Shown: piece after piece, positions 44,459-53,812 of the stretch
Layout of the letters: each line of letters starts with the position of its first letter
Numbering within the stretch: the first letter of the stretch is position 1
Assembly: GCF_001613145.1 (NCBI RefSeq)
Contig: NZ_BDBU01000010.1
Coordinates: 148,470 to 212,469, forward strand
Direction: 5' to 3'
Length of the DNA: 64,000 nucleotides
From: Nocardia jejuensis NBRC 103114
GTDB taxonomy: Bacteria > Actinomycetota > Actinomycetes > Mycobacteriales > Mycobacteriaceae
Notes under the pieces: model-generated
Databases searched by the model: none
Told to the model about the DNA's origin: nothing
The model's input: only the letters and a program-made list of their open reading frames with translations
Program-made: the position numbers and the translations under genes

Positions 44459-45550
44459 TCACCGGAGCGGTCGATAGTGCTCGTCGAGAACGGGAACCGG
44501 GTCCAGGTCGGTGAGATCGTGGCCGGCGTTGCAGTGGTCGGTGAGGTCCTTGCCGTCGCGAGCTTGCAGGATGCGGATGTCCGGCACGTGGGGGTGCAGG
44601 GTGGCGGCGACTCGGGCGGCGTGGCGATATCCGGGGCCGTCGCGGTCGGCGATTATCCGGATGCGGCGGGCGGTCCGGAGCCAGGCGGCGTGGTCGCGGT
44701 GCCAGTTGGTGGCGCCGCCGGAATTGCAGGTGGCGGTGAGACCGGCACGGGTGGCGGTCAGGACGTCGGCTTCGCCCTCGCAGATGTAGACGGCCTGACC
44801 CGCGCGCAGGGCGGTGAGAAGTTCCGGGAGACGGAACGGCAGGCGTGGGAAACCTCCTGGGACCCAGCCTCTTTCGGTATACCGCTCCTGCCAGAAGGAT
44901 TTGGCGTAGCCGTGCTCGTGCAGGGTGTGGATGCGGTTGATCCGGCCCGCGGGGCGGCCGGAGGGGTCGCGGTAGATGTACGAGGTGATGTGCTCGGGTC
45001 GCGCCAATCGGCGGCCGAGGTCGCGTTTCCGGCTGCGCGGCGCCAGACCCGCCGCCGCGAGCGCCTGATCGACGAGTGTGCGTTCGGTCGGCGCTGGTTC
45101 GTGCTGTGCGCTGCCGGAAGGCCATCCCGGATTCGCCGTGGGCACAGGCGACGGCGGCCTTGTCGACGGCGCGGCCGGTGACCCGATCGCGTACCGGGAG
45201 TGCGAGGGTGACTCGTGTTCGGCCGACGGTCGTGGCTCGGCCGCGCGGCCGGACGACCCTGGTGAATCTGCCGGACGTCCGTATCCGGCGGTGCCCGGGT
45301 GGTCGAACAGGTCGCGCACGTGCAGGCCGAGGCGGTGCAGCACGTCCTCGTCCGAGCATCCGGCGAAACACTTGACCACGGTGCGGCGCTTGCCGTGGTT
45401 GTAGACGACGCCCAGTGAGGGTCGATGGCTGCGGCCGTCCGCCTCGTGGACCGGGCACAGGTAGGTGATCCACTCCCTGCCGTGCCTGCCCGGGCCGCAC
45501 ACGCGGTTCAGGGCGCCGGTGATGGTGTCGAAGGAGTCGTTGGTTCTCAT
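44459..45550 (-). CDS. TOPRIM-domain primase-like protein of mobile-element type
   Basis: A 363-residue protein with an N-terminal CHC2-type zinc region (Cys32-x2-His35 and Cys61-x3-Cys65, in LCPVHEADG and VKCFAGCSDEDVLHRLGL) and a C-terminal TOPRIM region (VYICEGEADVLTATRAGL, then IIADRDGPGYRHA). The middle 100 residues are Pro/Ser-rich. Similar proteins occur on plasmids, phages and integrative elements of actinobacteria as primases or replication helpers. The ATG follows GTGGGAGGACCGC. No helicase, integrase or replication initiator lies nearby, so it is either a remnant or a domesticated gene. Confidence 0.8.
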   Translation of the reverse strand: MRTNDSFDTITGALNRVCGPGRHGREWITYLCPVHEADGRSHRPSLGVVYNHGKRRTVVKCFAGCSDEDVLHRLGLHVRDLFDHPGTAGYGRPADSPGSSGRAAEPRPSAEHESPSHSRYAIGSPAAPSTRPPSPVPTANPGWPSGSAQHEPAPTERTLVDQALAAAGLAPRSRKRDLGRRLARPEHITSYIYRDPSGRPAGRINRIHTLHEHGYAKSFWQERYTERGWVPGGFPRLPFRLPELLTALRAGQAVYICEGEADVLTATRAGLTATCNSGGATNWHRDHAAWLRTARRIRIIADRDGPGYRHAARVAATLHPHVPDIRILQARDGKDLTDHCNAGHDLTDLDPVPVLDEHYRPLR

Positions 45551-46421
45551 GCGGTCCTCCCACTACCGGTGTACCCGGCCCGCGAAGCCCGTCACACAGC
45601 ATGAAAAGTACTGTTACGCAGGTGAAACGGTGACCGGTAGGACGTGCTGACGACTGTTCGTGCACGCCGGCGGGGCGAATGTGTGGTTGCGGGAGAAAAC
45701 CAGGTCCGGCCTGCGCGTTTCGGTATCGGTCTCTCGCGAAACGGGTTCCGGCGAACGCGGGACGCCCGCGTGTCGGAATCGGCTCCGACGCGGTGCATCC
45801 CGGCGAGCGATCGGGGTTGTCGGCGACCGAAGATCGGAGGCGGGCCGCGGAGTCGTGATCATCGGCCGGTGGCCGGGCGCACGGTTCGATCGGCGGCGCC
45901 CCGCGTGCCCGGTGTGATCGCACGGGTGCGCCGTTCTCCGGCGCAGGGTCGTCGTCCTCACACTATTCGCATGTGTGCGTTCGCATTTCACCGACAACGG
46001 AGTCCTGCATCCCGGCCGTGTCGTTTCGCGTGAAGGCCTGCCGGGCCCGCTAATTCTCGACAAACCCCCGCGACCGGTCGGTCTGTGAACGGCTTCGAAG
46101 CTGCGAGCCGGGTGAACGCGTTGTCCAGCAGCGAGATCTGCGGACACACCACCCGCCGTCGACGTCGATCGCCCGGATCCGGCTCTCGTCGAGGACGCGG
46201 CGTCGGCTATCCGCGAGCATCCATCGCGCCGGGACGGTTGTCCGATCTTATTTGCCCTGGACCTGGCGGCCGATTATCACATGAAAAAGCCTGCCGCACA
46301 GGAAAAGTGAGTATCCACAATCGCGTTGCATCTCGGGCGTGTCGCGGCCGGCGCGGCAAGAATGGTCGTCATGGTTACGGCAGGGGGTCGGATAAACGCG
46401 TGCGAAGCGGGCGACGAGGGC
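45551..46421. other. Gene-poor region before the oxygenase operon
   Basis: About 870 bp (770 bp if the longest oxygenase frame is used). Frames are open on both strands but encode Arg/Pro-rich sequence with no conserved pattern, so I do not call a gene. It presumably contains the promoter of the three-gene operon; the AT-richer part around 46250-46330 is the best place, but no clear hexamers stand out. Confidence 0.4.
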
Positions 46422-47270
46422 ATGGGCGACACGCTGGACGCCGTGGATGTCACGCGATATCCGCTCGACACACCGGGTAGTGAGAAATGGGCGGCGACGG
46501 TGCGCGCGGCACGCGCGGAACTGGCCGCGGACGGCTGCTGCGTACTGCGCGGCTTCCTCCGGCCCGAGCGCCTGGAGACACTGCGCGCCGAGGGCGAGGC
46601 ATTGGCCCCCCACGCGTACTACCGCGTGGAACGGGTCAACGCCTACAACATCCCGCTCGACACCGAGCTGCCCGAGGATCATCCCGGGCGTATCGTGCTC
46701 GAGCGCGGGAACGCCTTCGTGGCAAGGGATCTCATCCCCGTCGACGCGCTCGTGCAGCAGCTCTACACCGAACCGCGCTTCCAGCGATTCATCGCGGACT
46801 GCTTCGATCTGACCGAACTGCACGAGTTCACCGATCCACTGGCGGGCCTGTGCCTGAACGTCGTCGCGCCCGGAATGTCGCACCCGTGGCATTTCGACAC
46901 CAACGAGTTCACCGTCAGCATGGTCACCCAGCAGGCCGAGTCCGGTGGCGTGTTCGAGTACTGCCCGAACATCCGCTCCCGCACCACCGAGAACTTCCCG
47001 GATGTGAACGCGGTGCTCACCGGCGACGGCGACCATCTGATCCGGCGGCTCGAGCTACGCCCCGGCGATCTGCAACTGTTCCAGGGCCGCTTCTCGCTGC
47101 ATCGGGTCTCGCCGGTCGGCGGTGCGTCCCAACGCCATACGGCGATCTTCGCCTACACCGAAACTCCGGGCGTCATCGGCAGTGTCGAACGCACCAGGCA
47201 ATTGTTCGGCAGGGTCCTGCCGGACCATCTAGCCGCGGGTGCCATCCGCGGTGATCGTTTGCTCGACTGA
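46422..47270 (+). CDS. Fe(II)/2-oxoglutarate-dependent oxygenase, ArpA/HalD-like
   Basis: A 282-residue protein with the double-stranded beta-helix iron site: HPWHFDTNEF gives His157 and Asp159, and FSLHRVSP gives His227. RHTAIFAY carries the probable 2-oxoglutarate-binding arginine. The presence of aspartate in H-x-D points to a hydroxylase rather than a halogenase, where this residue is glycine. The start is uncertain: ATGs at 46362 and 46371 and a start at 46326 give longer forms with unconserved N-termini. The next gene begins 11 bp after the stop. The substrate is unknown; operon context suggests an amino-acid-like or betaine-like compound. Confidence 0.75.
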   Translation: MGDTLDAVDVTRYPLDTPGSEKWAATVRAARAELAADGCCVLRGFLRPERLETLRAEGEALAPHAYYRVERVNAYNIPLDTELPEDHPGRIVLERGNAFVARDLIPVDALVQQLYTEPRFQRFIADCFDLTELHEFTDPLAGLCLNVVAPGMSHPWHFDTNEFTVSMVTQQAESGGVFEYCPNIRSRTTENFPDVNAVLTGDGDHLIRRLELRPGDLQLFQGRFSLHRVSPVGGASQRHTAIFAYTETPGVIGSVERTRQLFGRVLPDHLAAGAIRGDRLLD

Positions 47271-47281
47271 GAGGACATCGC

Positions 47282-48124
47282 GTGCCGGCTTCGTTGCGCA
47301 CCACAGTGTTGGACACCACCGGGAAGGCCTCGTTCGACGATATCTACGAACGGCCCGATCCACGCGAGTACTACGCCCGTATGTCCGAATTGGACTATCG
47401 GATACCGGAATTGGCGAAACCGCACTTCCAGCAGCTCATCGAAGACCATCACGCCGCCACCGGCATCGCGGCCCCCACCGTGCTCGACATCGGCTGCTCG
47501 TACGGGGTGAACGCGGCACTGCTGCGCCTGGACGTCGGCATGAAGGACCTGGTCGCGAGCTACGGCACGCAGAGCACCGCCGAACTCGTCGCCCGCGATC
47601 GGGAGGTCCTGGCCGAGGGCGATCTGCTGCCGAACGTGCGCTTCCTGGGCATGGACGCCTCCGGGCCGGCCCTGAAGTACGCCCAGGACGCCGGTTTCCT
47701 GCACGGCATCGTGCACGCGGATCTGGAGAGCGCCGATCCCACCGAGGAGCAGCGCGCCCTGCTCGCGAGTGCGGACCTGGTCATCTCCACCGGCTGCGTC
47801 GGCTATGTGACCGATGCCACCCTGCTGCGCGTGGCCCGGGCGCACGGTGGAAAACTGCCGTGGATGGCGCATTTCGTGCTGCGCATGTTTTCGTTCGAAC
47901 CCATAGCCGCTCAGCTCGCGACGCTCGGTTATCGCACCGAACTCGCACCCGGTGTTTTCCAGCAGCGCCGCTTCGCCTCCGACGATGAACAGTCGGGGGT
48001 GTTGAATACGTTGGAGGCCAACGGAATAGACACCGAAGGCCTGGAATCCGACGGCTGGCTGTATGCCCAGCTCTACCTGTCCCGCCCGTCCCCGACCCTA
48101 TCGATCGAACAGGACATGCATTGA
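47282..48124 (+). CDS. Class I SAM-dependent methyltransferase
   Basis: A 280-residue protein with motif I VLDIGCSYGVNAALL (about 62-76), motif II-like FLGMDASGPAL and the acidic DLVISTGCVGYV, a normal class I arrangement. The N-terminal 60 residues (FDDIYERPDPREYYARMSEL) are typical of small-molecule methyltransferases. The GTG follows GAGAGGACATC. Its stop overlaps the TTG start of the acyltransferase gene (TTGA), and the oxygenase ends 11 bp before it, so the three form one operon. Target atom and substrate cannot be read; N-methylation to a betaine is an inference from the acyltransferase partner. Confidence 0.82.
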   Translation: MPASLRTTVLDTTGKASFDDIYERPDPREYYARMSELDYRIPELAKPHFQQLIEDHHAATGIAAPTVLDIGCSYGVNAALLRLDVGMKDLVASYGTQSTAELVARDREVLAEGDLLPNVRFLGMDASGPALKYAQDAGFLHGIVHADLESADPTEEQRALLASADLVISTGCVGYVTDATLLRVARAHGGKLPWMAHFVLRMFSFEPIAAQLATLGYRTELAPGVFQQRRFASDDEQSGVLNTLEANGIDTEGLESDGWLYAQLYLSRPSPTLSIEQDMH

Positions 48125-49923
48125 GCGAACGGACCTTCGCCCACGACGAGCAGCTGCCGAGAGTGCCGCTGCCCACCCTGGAGGAGAGCTGCACCCGGTT
48201 CCTGCACTGGAGCGCACCGCTGCTGAGCACCGACGAGTACGCCGCGACCGCGGCCACCGTCGAGGATCTGCTGCGCCCCGACAGCCCGGCCCGCACCCTG
48301 CACGCCGATCTGGAACGCTTCGACGCCGAACCGGGCGTCGGCAGCTGGCTGGATGAATTCTGGCCCTCGCGCTACCTGGGCCGTCGCGACCGAATCGCGT
48401 TGAACGCCAACTTCTTCTTCCTGTTCCGCGATGACACGGCGCTGGCCGGCTCGACCACCGCGGATCAGTCGGAGCGCGCGGCGGCGCTGGTCTCGGCCGC
48501 GGTGAACTACAAGCTGCGCCTCGACGCCGAGGAAATCCCGCCGGTCGCCCCGCGTGGGCAGCAGCTGAACATGGCGCAGAACAAGTTCCTGTTCTCCGAG
48601 ACGCGCATTCCGGGCATTCCTCAGGACACCGTGCGGGTGCCGTATTCGCCGGAATGGCCGGGCCACTCGCAGGCGCGGCACATCCTGGTGTTCTACCGCG
48701 GCAACATGTTCCGCATGGACGCCATCGGTCCCGACGGCGTGCCGTACACCCCGGAGGATCTCGCGGCCGGACTGCGCGGGGTCATGAAGACCGGTGCGCG
48801 CCGGGCGGCGACCAGCGCCTCGGCCGGTCACCTCACCACCCTGGCCCGGGTGGAGTGGGCGCCGGTGCGCGAGGGCTTGCTCGCCGCCAACGCCGCCGCC
48901 TTCGAGACCATCGAGACCGCGCTGTTCTGCGTCTGCCTGGAGGATTTCGCGCCTCGCGACACCCTGCACGCGTGCGATCAACTGCTGCACGGCGACAGCG
49001 GCAACCGCTGGTTCGACAAGGCGGTGTCGTTCGTCGTGTTCGCCGACGGGCAGGCCGGGATCAATGTCGAGCACTGCGGACTCGACGGCACCACCATCCT
49101 GTCCTTCGTGGACGCGCTGCTGGAGTCGCCGGTGTCCGCGCATGCCGAGCAGTCCGGCGCCCAGCCCCAGGGCCTGCCCGGCACCGAGCCGATCGAATTC
49201 GTGCTCGACGCCGAGCAGAAGACGGTCGTGGCCACCGCCGCCGCGGCCTTCGCGCAGTTCGCCGCCGACACCGCCACCAGCACGGTGTCGTTCGACTTCG
49301 GCACCAAGCGGGCCAAGAGCTTCGGCATGTCCCCGGACGCGTTCGCGCAGTTGAGCTATCAGCTCGCGCATCAGCGCAGCAAGGGGCTGATCGGGGCGAC
49401 CTACGAGTCCATCGCGACCCGGCAGTACCGCAACGGCCGCACCGAGGCCATGCGCGTGGTCACCCCCGAGGTGCTCGAATTCGTGGCGGCCATGCAGGAT
49501 CCGTCCGTCGACGCGGACGGCAAGCGGGCCGCCATGCGCACCGCCGCCGAGGCGCACGTGCGTCGCGCACAGGAATGTCAGCGCGGCGAGGCCCCGGAAC
49601 AGCACCTGTGGGAACTGCAGATGATCCAGGGCAGGCGCGGTGAGGAACTGGGCGCGACCGAGCCGATGGCGTTCTTCGACAGCCCGGGCTGGCGCATCAC
49701 CCGCGACGATTTCCTGAGCACCAGCTCCGCGCCGTCGGTGAACATCCAGTACTTCGGTTTCGGATCCACCAGCCCCACCTGCATCGGCATCGCGTACGTG
49801 CTGCTGCCGGACCGCTGGAATCTGTACCTGGCCACCCCGAGATCGGTTGCGCAGCAAATGCACGGCTTCGCGGACAATCTGCGCCAGGTCGTCGCGGAAC
49901 TGGCCGAACTGCTCACGGTGTGA
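48121..49923 (+). CDS. Choline/carnitine O-acyltransferase family protein
   Basis: A 600-residue protein with the hallmarks of carnitine acyltransferases: the N-terminal LPRVPLPTLEESCTRFL, the catalytic His318 in EHCGLDGTTIL, and the substrate-site motif ATRQYRNGRTEAMR. It ends YFGFGSTSPTCIGIAYVLLP, matching the S-T-S region. The family transfers acyl groups between CoA and a hydroxylated quaternary amine. Such enzymes are common in eukaryotes and scarce in bacteria, and none of the usual bacterial carnitine genes is adjacent. The TTG start overlaps the methyltransferase stop. Full length and intact motifs suggest an active enzyme; carnitine itself may not be the acceptor. Confidence 0.85.
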   Translation: MSERTFAHDEQLPRVPLPTLEESCTRFLHWSAPLLSTDEYAATAATVEDLLRPDSPARTLHADLERFDAEPGVGSWLDEFWPSRYLGRRDRIALNANFFFLFRDDTALAGSTTADQSERAAALVSAAVNYKLRLDAEEIPPVAPRGQQLNMAQNKFLFSETRIPGIPQDTVRVPYSPEWPGHSQARHILVFYRGNMFRMDAIGPDGVPYTPEDLAAGLRGVMKTGARRAATSASAGHLTTLARVEWAPVREGLLAANAAAFETIETALFCVCLEDFAPRDTLHACDQLLHGDSGNRWFDKAVSFVVFADGQAGINVEHCGLDGTTILSFVDALLESPVSAHAEQSGAQPQGLPGTEPIEFVLDAEQKTVVATAAAAFAQFAADTATSTVSFDFGTKRAKSFGMSPDAFAQLSYQLAHQRSKGLIGATYESIATRQYRNGRTEAMRVVTPEVLEFVAAMQDPSVDADGKRAAMRTAAEAHVRRAQECQRGEAPEQHLWELQMIQGRRGEELGATEPMAFFDSPGWRITRDDFLSTSSAPSVNIQYFGFGSTSPTCIGIAYVLLPDRWNLYLATPRSVAQQMHGFADNLRQVVAELAELLTV

Positions 49924-50009
49924 TCGGGAACATGAACATGTAGTGCGCACTATGACCGGGATGCCGCTGCGCCCCACCACGATCCGTATTCCTCGGTACG
50001 CTGAACACC

Positions 50010-50591
50010 GTGATTACGCTTCGGAAGGAAGACGGCGCAGCGGATCTCGCCGGTATCAGCAAGATGAGTGTCGGTGTGAGCTGGGACCCGTCGGCCGGTA
50101 CCAGCGGGGGCCTGCTCGGCATCGCACGTCGTAAGAAGGGCGTCGACCTGGATCTGGTCGCCGTGCTCATGCAGGGCGCGGAGCCGGTGCGCTTCGCGGG
50201 CCTGGACTCTCTCGACCCGCTGGGCAACGGCTCGGTCGTGCACTCGGGTGACGAGCAGACCGGTGCGGCCTCCGGCGACGACGAGACCGTGCACGTCACG
50301 TTCTCCTCGGTGCCCACCCCCATCACCTCGATCATCTTCGTGGCCGCCGCGTTCAAGAAGGGCAGCTCCTTCGAACGCGCCAACAATGTGTCGTTCAAGA
50401 TCTACGACGCCACCGGTGGCAACAGCCAGCAGGTCGCCGATATCTGGCCGTCGCTGCTGGGTGCGGAGAACGCCAACGCCATCGCGCGCGCCATCCGCGC
50501 CGGGGACGTCTGGCAGCTCGAGGTGCTCGATCGCAAGGGCAAGGTGAAGCAGGGCGATATGCAGGCCCTGCTGCGCTTCGCCATGGGCTGA
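50010..50591 (+). CDS. TerD family protein
   Basis: A 193-residue TerD-domain protein: VGVSWDPSAGTSGGLLGI, DLDLVAVLMQG with the Asp-x-Asp calcium-binding pair, HSGDEQTG, and DDETVHVTFSSVPTPITSIIFV. TerD proteins bind calcium and are tied to tellurite and general stress tolerance, and often occur many times in actinobacterial genomes. The GTG at 50010 starts the usual MITL strand. It is a single gene with no other ter genes nearby. The domain is complete; a physiological role here is not evident. Confidence 0.9.
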   Translation: MITLRKEDGAADLAGISKMSVGVSWDPSAGTSGGLLGIARRKKGVDLDLVAVLMQGAEPVRFAGLDSLDPLGNGSVVHSGDEQTGAASGDDETVHVTFSSVPTPITSIIFVAAAFKKGSSFERANNVSFKIYDATGGNSQQVADIWPSLLGAENANAIARAIRAGDVWQLEVLDRKGKVKQGDMQALLRFAMG

Positions 50592-50707
50592 TCCCGGGCA
50601 AGACCCGCACGTCACGGCGATGTCCGCACGCCCGGTCCCGGTGATACGCACCGCACGGACCGGGCGCTTTGCGCCACGTGTGCCGCGATCTGCGAGAATG
50701 GCTCACC

Positions 50708-50971
50708 GTGAAATCTTTCGAAGCCCTGTTCGCCGAGCTGCAGGATCGTGCCGTCAACCGTCCGGAGGGATCCGGCACCGTCGCCGCCCTGGACGCCGGT
50801 GTGCATGCGCAGGGCAAGAAGGTGCTCGAGGAGGCCGGTGAGGTCTGGCTGGCCGCCGAGCACGAGAGCGACGACTCCCTTTCCGAGGAGATCTCCCAGC
50901 TGTTGTATTGGGTGCAGGTTTTGATGGTGGGCCGCGGACTGCGGCTCGAGGACGTCTACCGACATCTGTGA
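50708..50971 (+). CDS. hisE: Phosphoribosyl-ATP pyrophosphatase HisE
   Basis: An 87-residue MazG-fold enzyme that hydrolyses phosphoribosyl-ATP to phosphoribosyl-AMP, the second step of histidine synthesis. It has [36 protein letters not shown] (the E-E-x-x-E metal site) and [15 protein letters not shown]. The GTG at 50708 begins the typical mycobacterial-style HisE; an in-frame extension upstream is not conserved. hisG follows 87 bp downstream on the same strand, the standard actinobacterial pairing. Confidence 0.95.
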   Translation: MKSFEALFAELQDRAVNRPEGSGTVAALDAGVHAQGKKVLEEAGEVWLAAEHESDDSLSEEISQLLYWVQVLMVGRGLRLEDVYRHL

Positions 50972-51058
50972 AGCGCCGATTCGCCGTACACGCCGTACGG
51001 CCGACCTCCACGCGACCACAGTCCTCACGTCCCCAGAACCGTCCCGAAAGGACCCCCT

Positions 51059-51910
51059 ATGCTTCGCGTCGCCGTCCCCAATAAGGGCTCACTCTCCGAA
51101 GCCGCCGTCGCGATCCTGGCCGAGGCCGGCTACCGCGGGCGCAAGGATGCCCGCGACCTGAGCGTGCTCGACCCGGCCAACCAGGTCGAATTCTTCTTCC
51201 TGCGCCCCAAGGACATCGCCATCTACGTCGGCTCCGGTGAGCTGGATCTCGGCATCACCGGTCGCGACCTCGCATTGGATTCCGGTGCGCCCGTGCAGGA
51301 ACGCCTGCCGCTCGGCTTCGGCCGCTCCAGCTTCCGCTACGCCGCGCCCGCCGGGCAGGAGTGGAAGGTCGAGGATCTCTACGACAAGCGCATCGCCACC
51401 TCGTACCCGAATCTGGTGCTGGCCGACCTCTCCAGCCGCGGCATCGAGGCCGAGGTCATCCGTCTCGACGGCGCGGTCGAGATCTCGATCCAGCTCGGCG
51501 TGGCCGACGCCATCGCCGATGTGGTCGGTTCCGGCCGCACCCTGCGCCAGCACAACCTGGTCGCCTTCGGTGAGTCGCTGTGCGACTCGGAGGGCGTGCT
51601 GATCGAGGCGAAGAACGCGGATCAGAGCAACAAGGCCCGTAACCAGTTGGTCGCCCGCATCCAGGGCGTGGTGTTCGCTCAGCAGTACCTGATGCTGGAT
51701 TACGACTGCCCCAAGTCCCTGCTGGACGCGGCCGTCGCGATCACTCCGGGCCTGGAGTCGCCGACGGTCTCCCCGCTGACCGATCCGGACTGGGTCGCGG
51801 TGCGCGCTCTGGTTCCGCGCACCCGCGGCAACGAACTCATGGACGCGCTCGCCGATCTCGGCGCCAAGGCCATTCTGGCCACGGACATTCGTAGCTGCCG
51901 CGCATTCTGA
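51059..51910 (+). CDS. hisG: ATP phosphoribosyltransferase HisG
   Basis: A 283-residue long-form HisG, the first and feedback-controlled step of histidine synthesis, joining ATP and [28 protein letters not shown] opens the catalytic part; [11 protein letters not shown] and [16 protein letters not shown] mark the PRPP loop. The C-terminal third (about 210-283, [20 protein letters not shown] and [16 protein letters not shown]) is the ACT-like histidine-binding regulatory domain, so it needs no HisZ. GAAAGGA precedes the ATG. Confidence 0.96.
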   Translation: MLRVAVPNKGSLSEAAVAILAEAGYRGRKDARDLSVLDPANQVEFFFLRPKDIAIYVGSGELDLGITGRDLALDSGAPVQERLPLGFGRSSFRYAAPAGQEWKVEDLYDKRIATSYPNLVLADLSSRGIEAEVIRLDGAVEISIQLGVADAIADVVGSGRTLRQHNLVAFGESLCDSEGVLIEAKNADQSNKARNQLVARIQGVVFAQQYLMLDYDCPKSLLDAAVAITPGLESPTVSPLTDPDWVAVRALVPRTRGNELMDALADLGAKAILATDIRSCRAF

Positions 51911-51930
51911 TCGCGCGCTGAAGAATTACT

Positions 51931-51961
51931 CGCGCCCGCCACGGAATCCGCGGCGGGCGCG
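51931..51961 (+). terminator. Hairpin terminator after hisG
   Basis: A perfect 10-bp inverted repeat CGCGCCCGCC / GGCGGGCGCG with an 11-base loop starts 20 bases after the hisG stop and is followed by a pyrimidine-rich stretch (ATCTCTTTCCCC). It fits an intrinsic terminator for hisE-hisG. Confidence 0.75.
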
Positions 51962-52056
51962 ATCTCTTTCCCCGTGTTATCGTTCGACAACTTTTCGTCG
52001 AGTGCCATGGCTTGAAACGTTCTGTGTGCGAACGAAATTCAACTGGGGGTGGACAA

Positions 52057-52380
52057 TTGCAGGTGTCGCCGGACGAATTGCGGGCAGCCGCCGCGACAGT
52101 GGACGGTATTGCCGACGCGGTCAGCAAATCGCCCGTGTACGACAGTGAATCGATCCTCTACTCCACCGTCGGCGTCCTGCGCGCGGGTGCGGCGACGGCC
52201 GCCGCCGTGCACACCGCCGACCCGGCGATGAAGCAGGCGATCGCCGTGGTGACGGGCCGCTATCAAGAGATCTCGCACCTGCTGCGGACCTCGGCCACGC
52301 AGTATCACGACACCGATCTGGACAGCGCCGCGCGTCTGGACGCCCTCGGGGATCTGAACGCGGGAGTACTGCCCCGGTGA
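52057..52380 (+). CDS. EspC-like type VII secretion-associated protein
   Basis: A 107-residue helical-hairpin protein starting LQVSPDELRAAAATVDGIAD, the opening of the EspC/ESX-1 secretion-associated family, which are small partners or substrates of type VII secretion. The middle region holds AAAVHTADPAMKQA and the end LRTSATQYHDTDLDSAARLD resembles the C-terminal Y-x3-D/E export signal (YHDTD). The TTG at 52057 is favoured because GGGGGTGG precedes it and it aligns with the family; 15 more upstream codons are open. Its stop overlaps the next start (GTGA). No ESX machinery genes are in the window. Confidence 0.8.
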   Translation: MQVSPDELRAAAATVDGIADAVSKSPVYDSESILYSTVGVLRAGAATAAAVHTADPAMKQAIAVVTGRYQEISHLLRTSATQYHDTDLDSAARLDALGDLNAGVLPR

Positions 52381-53777
52381 CGGTCCCGACTCCGGCTCAG
52401 ACGGTCATGATCGCCCTGGACCTGGCCGAGATCGCCACCCGGGCGGACACCATCGCCACCACCCTCACCACCGCCGCCGACGATCTGCGACGGTGCGTCG
52501 ATGACCTGCACTGGTCCGGGGAAGGCCGCGTCGGCGCCGAGCACCGGACCACCGAGGAACGCCGCCAGATGCGCACCCTCGCCGCCGCGTTCGGCGAACT
52601 GGCCGCCGGGTGCCGGACCGGGCAGGAAGCCATGGCTCCGGCCCTGAGCAAGTTGAAGTCGGGCCTGGCCTGGTTGCGCGACAACAGTTTCGCCGTCGCC
52701 GAGGATTGGACGGTCAGCGATACGTTCAATTACACCGCGGCGCACGACGAGACGAACGATCAGCGTATTCGTCGGCAGCTCGCGGATCTGCAGTCCTCGC
52801 GCGCCAACGAGGCCGCCAATCAGACGGTGGCGCTGCGACAGACGGCGATCGACTTCGGCCGCGCCGACGATGCCTGCGCCCAGGCCGTGCGCAAGGCGGT
52901 CGCCGATATCGGCACGCTCGCACCCGATTCCGCCGGCCTGGGCCCTCGCGTGGCGGACCGGGACCTCGCGGACTTCCGCGGCGGCGATGCCACACCCGAG
53001 CAGATCGCCCGGCTCCGGGCCGCCACCCAGCTGACCGATGAGCAACTCGCGGACCTGCGCGGTGGACGGCCGGTCGAGTTGACCCAGGGGCGATTCGACT
53101 ACCTCCGGGAACTCATGCGCGATCTCGACGGGTCGAGCATCGAGTCGATCGCGCAGCTGGGGGACGCGCTTCCCACCGAGGATCAGCGCACGGTGCGCGC
53201 CGGAATCGCCGATGCGCTGCAGCTCATGTCGAACCCCCTGATCGGGACCGGCGGCGGTGCGGACTCAGCGCGCGTCGCGGATCGGGGCGGCATGGACCAA
53301 GTGCCCGAACAGGTTCGGACGCTGCTGACCGAGAAGCCTTTCGGGACCGGGAATTCCACGCCGCGCGCGGGTGTGTCCGGCGGGGTCATCACCGTGCCGC
53401 GGCTGAACGACTTCACCACGTTCACCGATCTGCTCGGCCGCGGGAACTCGGCGCTGGGACAGGGCACCGACATCGATCGCGGTCTGCTCAAACAGGCCGC
53501 CGAGATCGCCGGTGGTCACGAGCGCACCCGGATCGGCTCGAATCCCTTCTCCGACAACCCGACTCCCACCGAACTCGCCGATCGCCTGCTGGCGCGGGCC
53601 GGTGGCGATATCGCGGCGGTGCACGACTTCCGGACCGGACAGGGCATGGGTGTGACCGTCACACCCGGTGGCGTCTACAACGCCGAATCGCATTACGGCA
53701 GCGTGCTCGATCACGACTGGCAGGAGTACGACAGCGGCATCACGAAACTCGTGGCCGCGGTCGGCGCACCGGCCTGA
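52377..53777 (+). CDS. Putative type VII secretion substrate with WXG100-like N-terminus
   Basis: A 466-residue protein. The N-terminal 110 residues are helical with LHWSGEG in a turn between two helices, like the W-x-G of WXG100 proteins. The middle (150-260) contains a repeated motif, RDLADFRGGDATPEQIARL and EQLADLRGGRPVELTQGRF. The C-terminal half is Gly/Asp-rich and ends with an α/β-like part (VTPGGVYNAESHYGSVLDHD). Related proteins in mycobacteria and Nocardia follow an EspC-like gene and are thought to be exported. The function of the C-terminal part is unknown; an effector or toxin is possible. It is translationally coupled to the gene before it. Confidence 0.65.
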   Translation: MTVPTPAQTVMIALDLAEIATRADTIATTLTTAADDLRRCVDDLHWSGEGRVGAEHRTTEERRQMRTLAAAFGELAAGCRTGQEAMAPALSKLKSGLAWLRDNSFAVAEDWTVSDTFNYTAAHDETNDQRIRRQLADLQSSRANEAANQTVALRQTAIDFGRADDACAQAVRKAVADIGTLAPDSAGLGPRVADRDLADFRGGDATPEQIARLRAATQLTDEQLADLRGGRPVELTQGRFDYLRELMRDLDGSSIESIAQLGDALPTEDQRTVRAGIADALQLMSNPLIGTGGGADSARVADRGGMDQVPEQVRTLLTEKPFGTGNSTPRAGVSGGVITVPRLNDFTTFTDLLGRGNSALGQGTDIDRGLLKQAAEIAGGHERTRIGSNPFSDNPTPTELADRLLARAGGDIAAVHDFRTGQGMGVTVTPGGVYNAESHYGSVLDHDWQEYDSGITKLVAAVGAPA

Positions 53778-53812
53778 GCACCGACCGACCGACAGCACGA
53801 TCGGAGGACTCG

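Noticed and set aside
45614..46147. Reverse-strand 177-codon frame before the oxygenase operon
   Set aside because: Arg/Pro/Thr-rich with no conserved motif or convincing ribosome site; a plus-strand frame is open over the same bases.
44459..46330. An intact integrative element around the primase-like gene
   Set aside because: No integrase, helicase, transfer gene, tRNA or flanking direct repeat was found.
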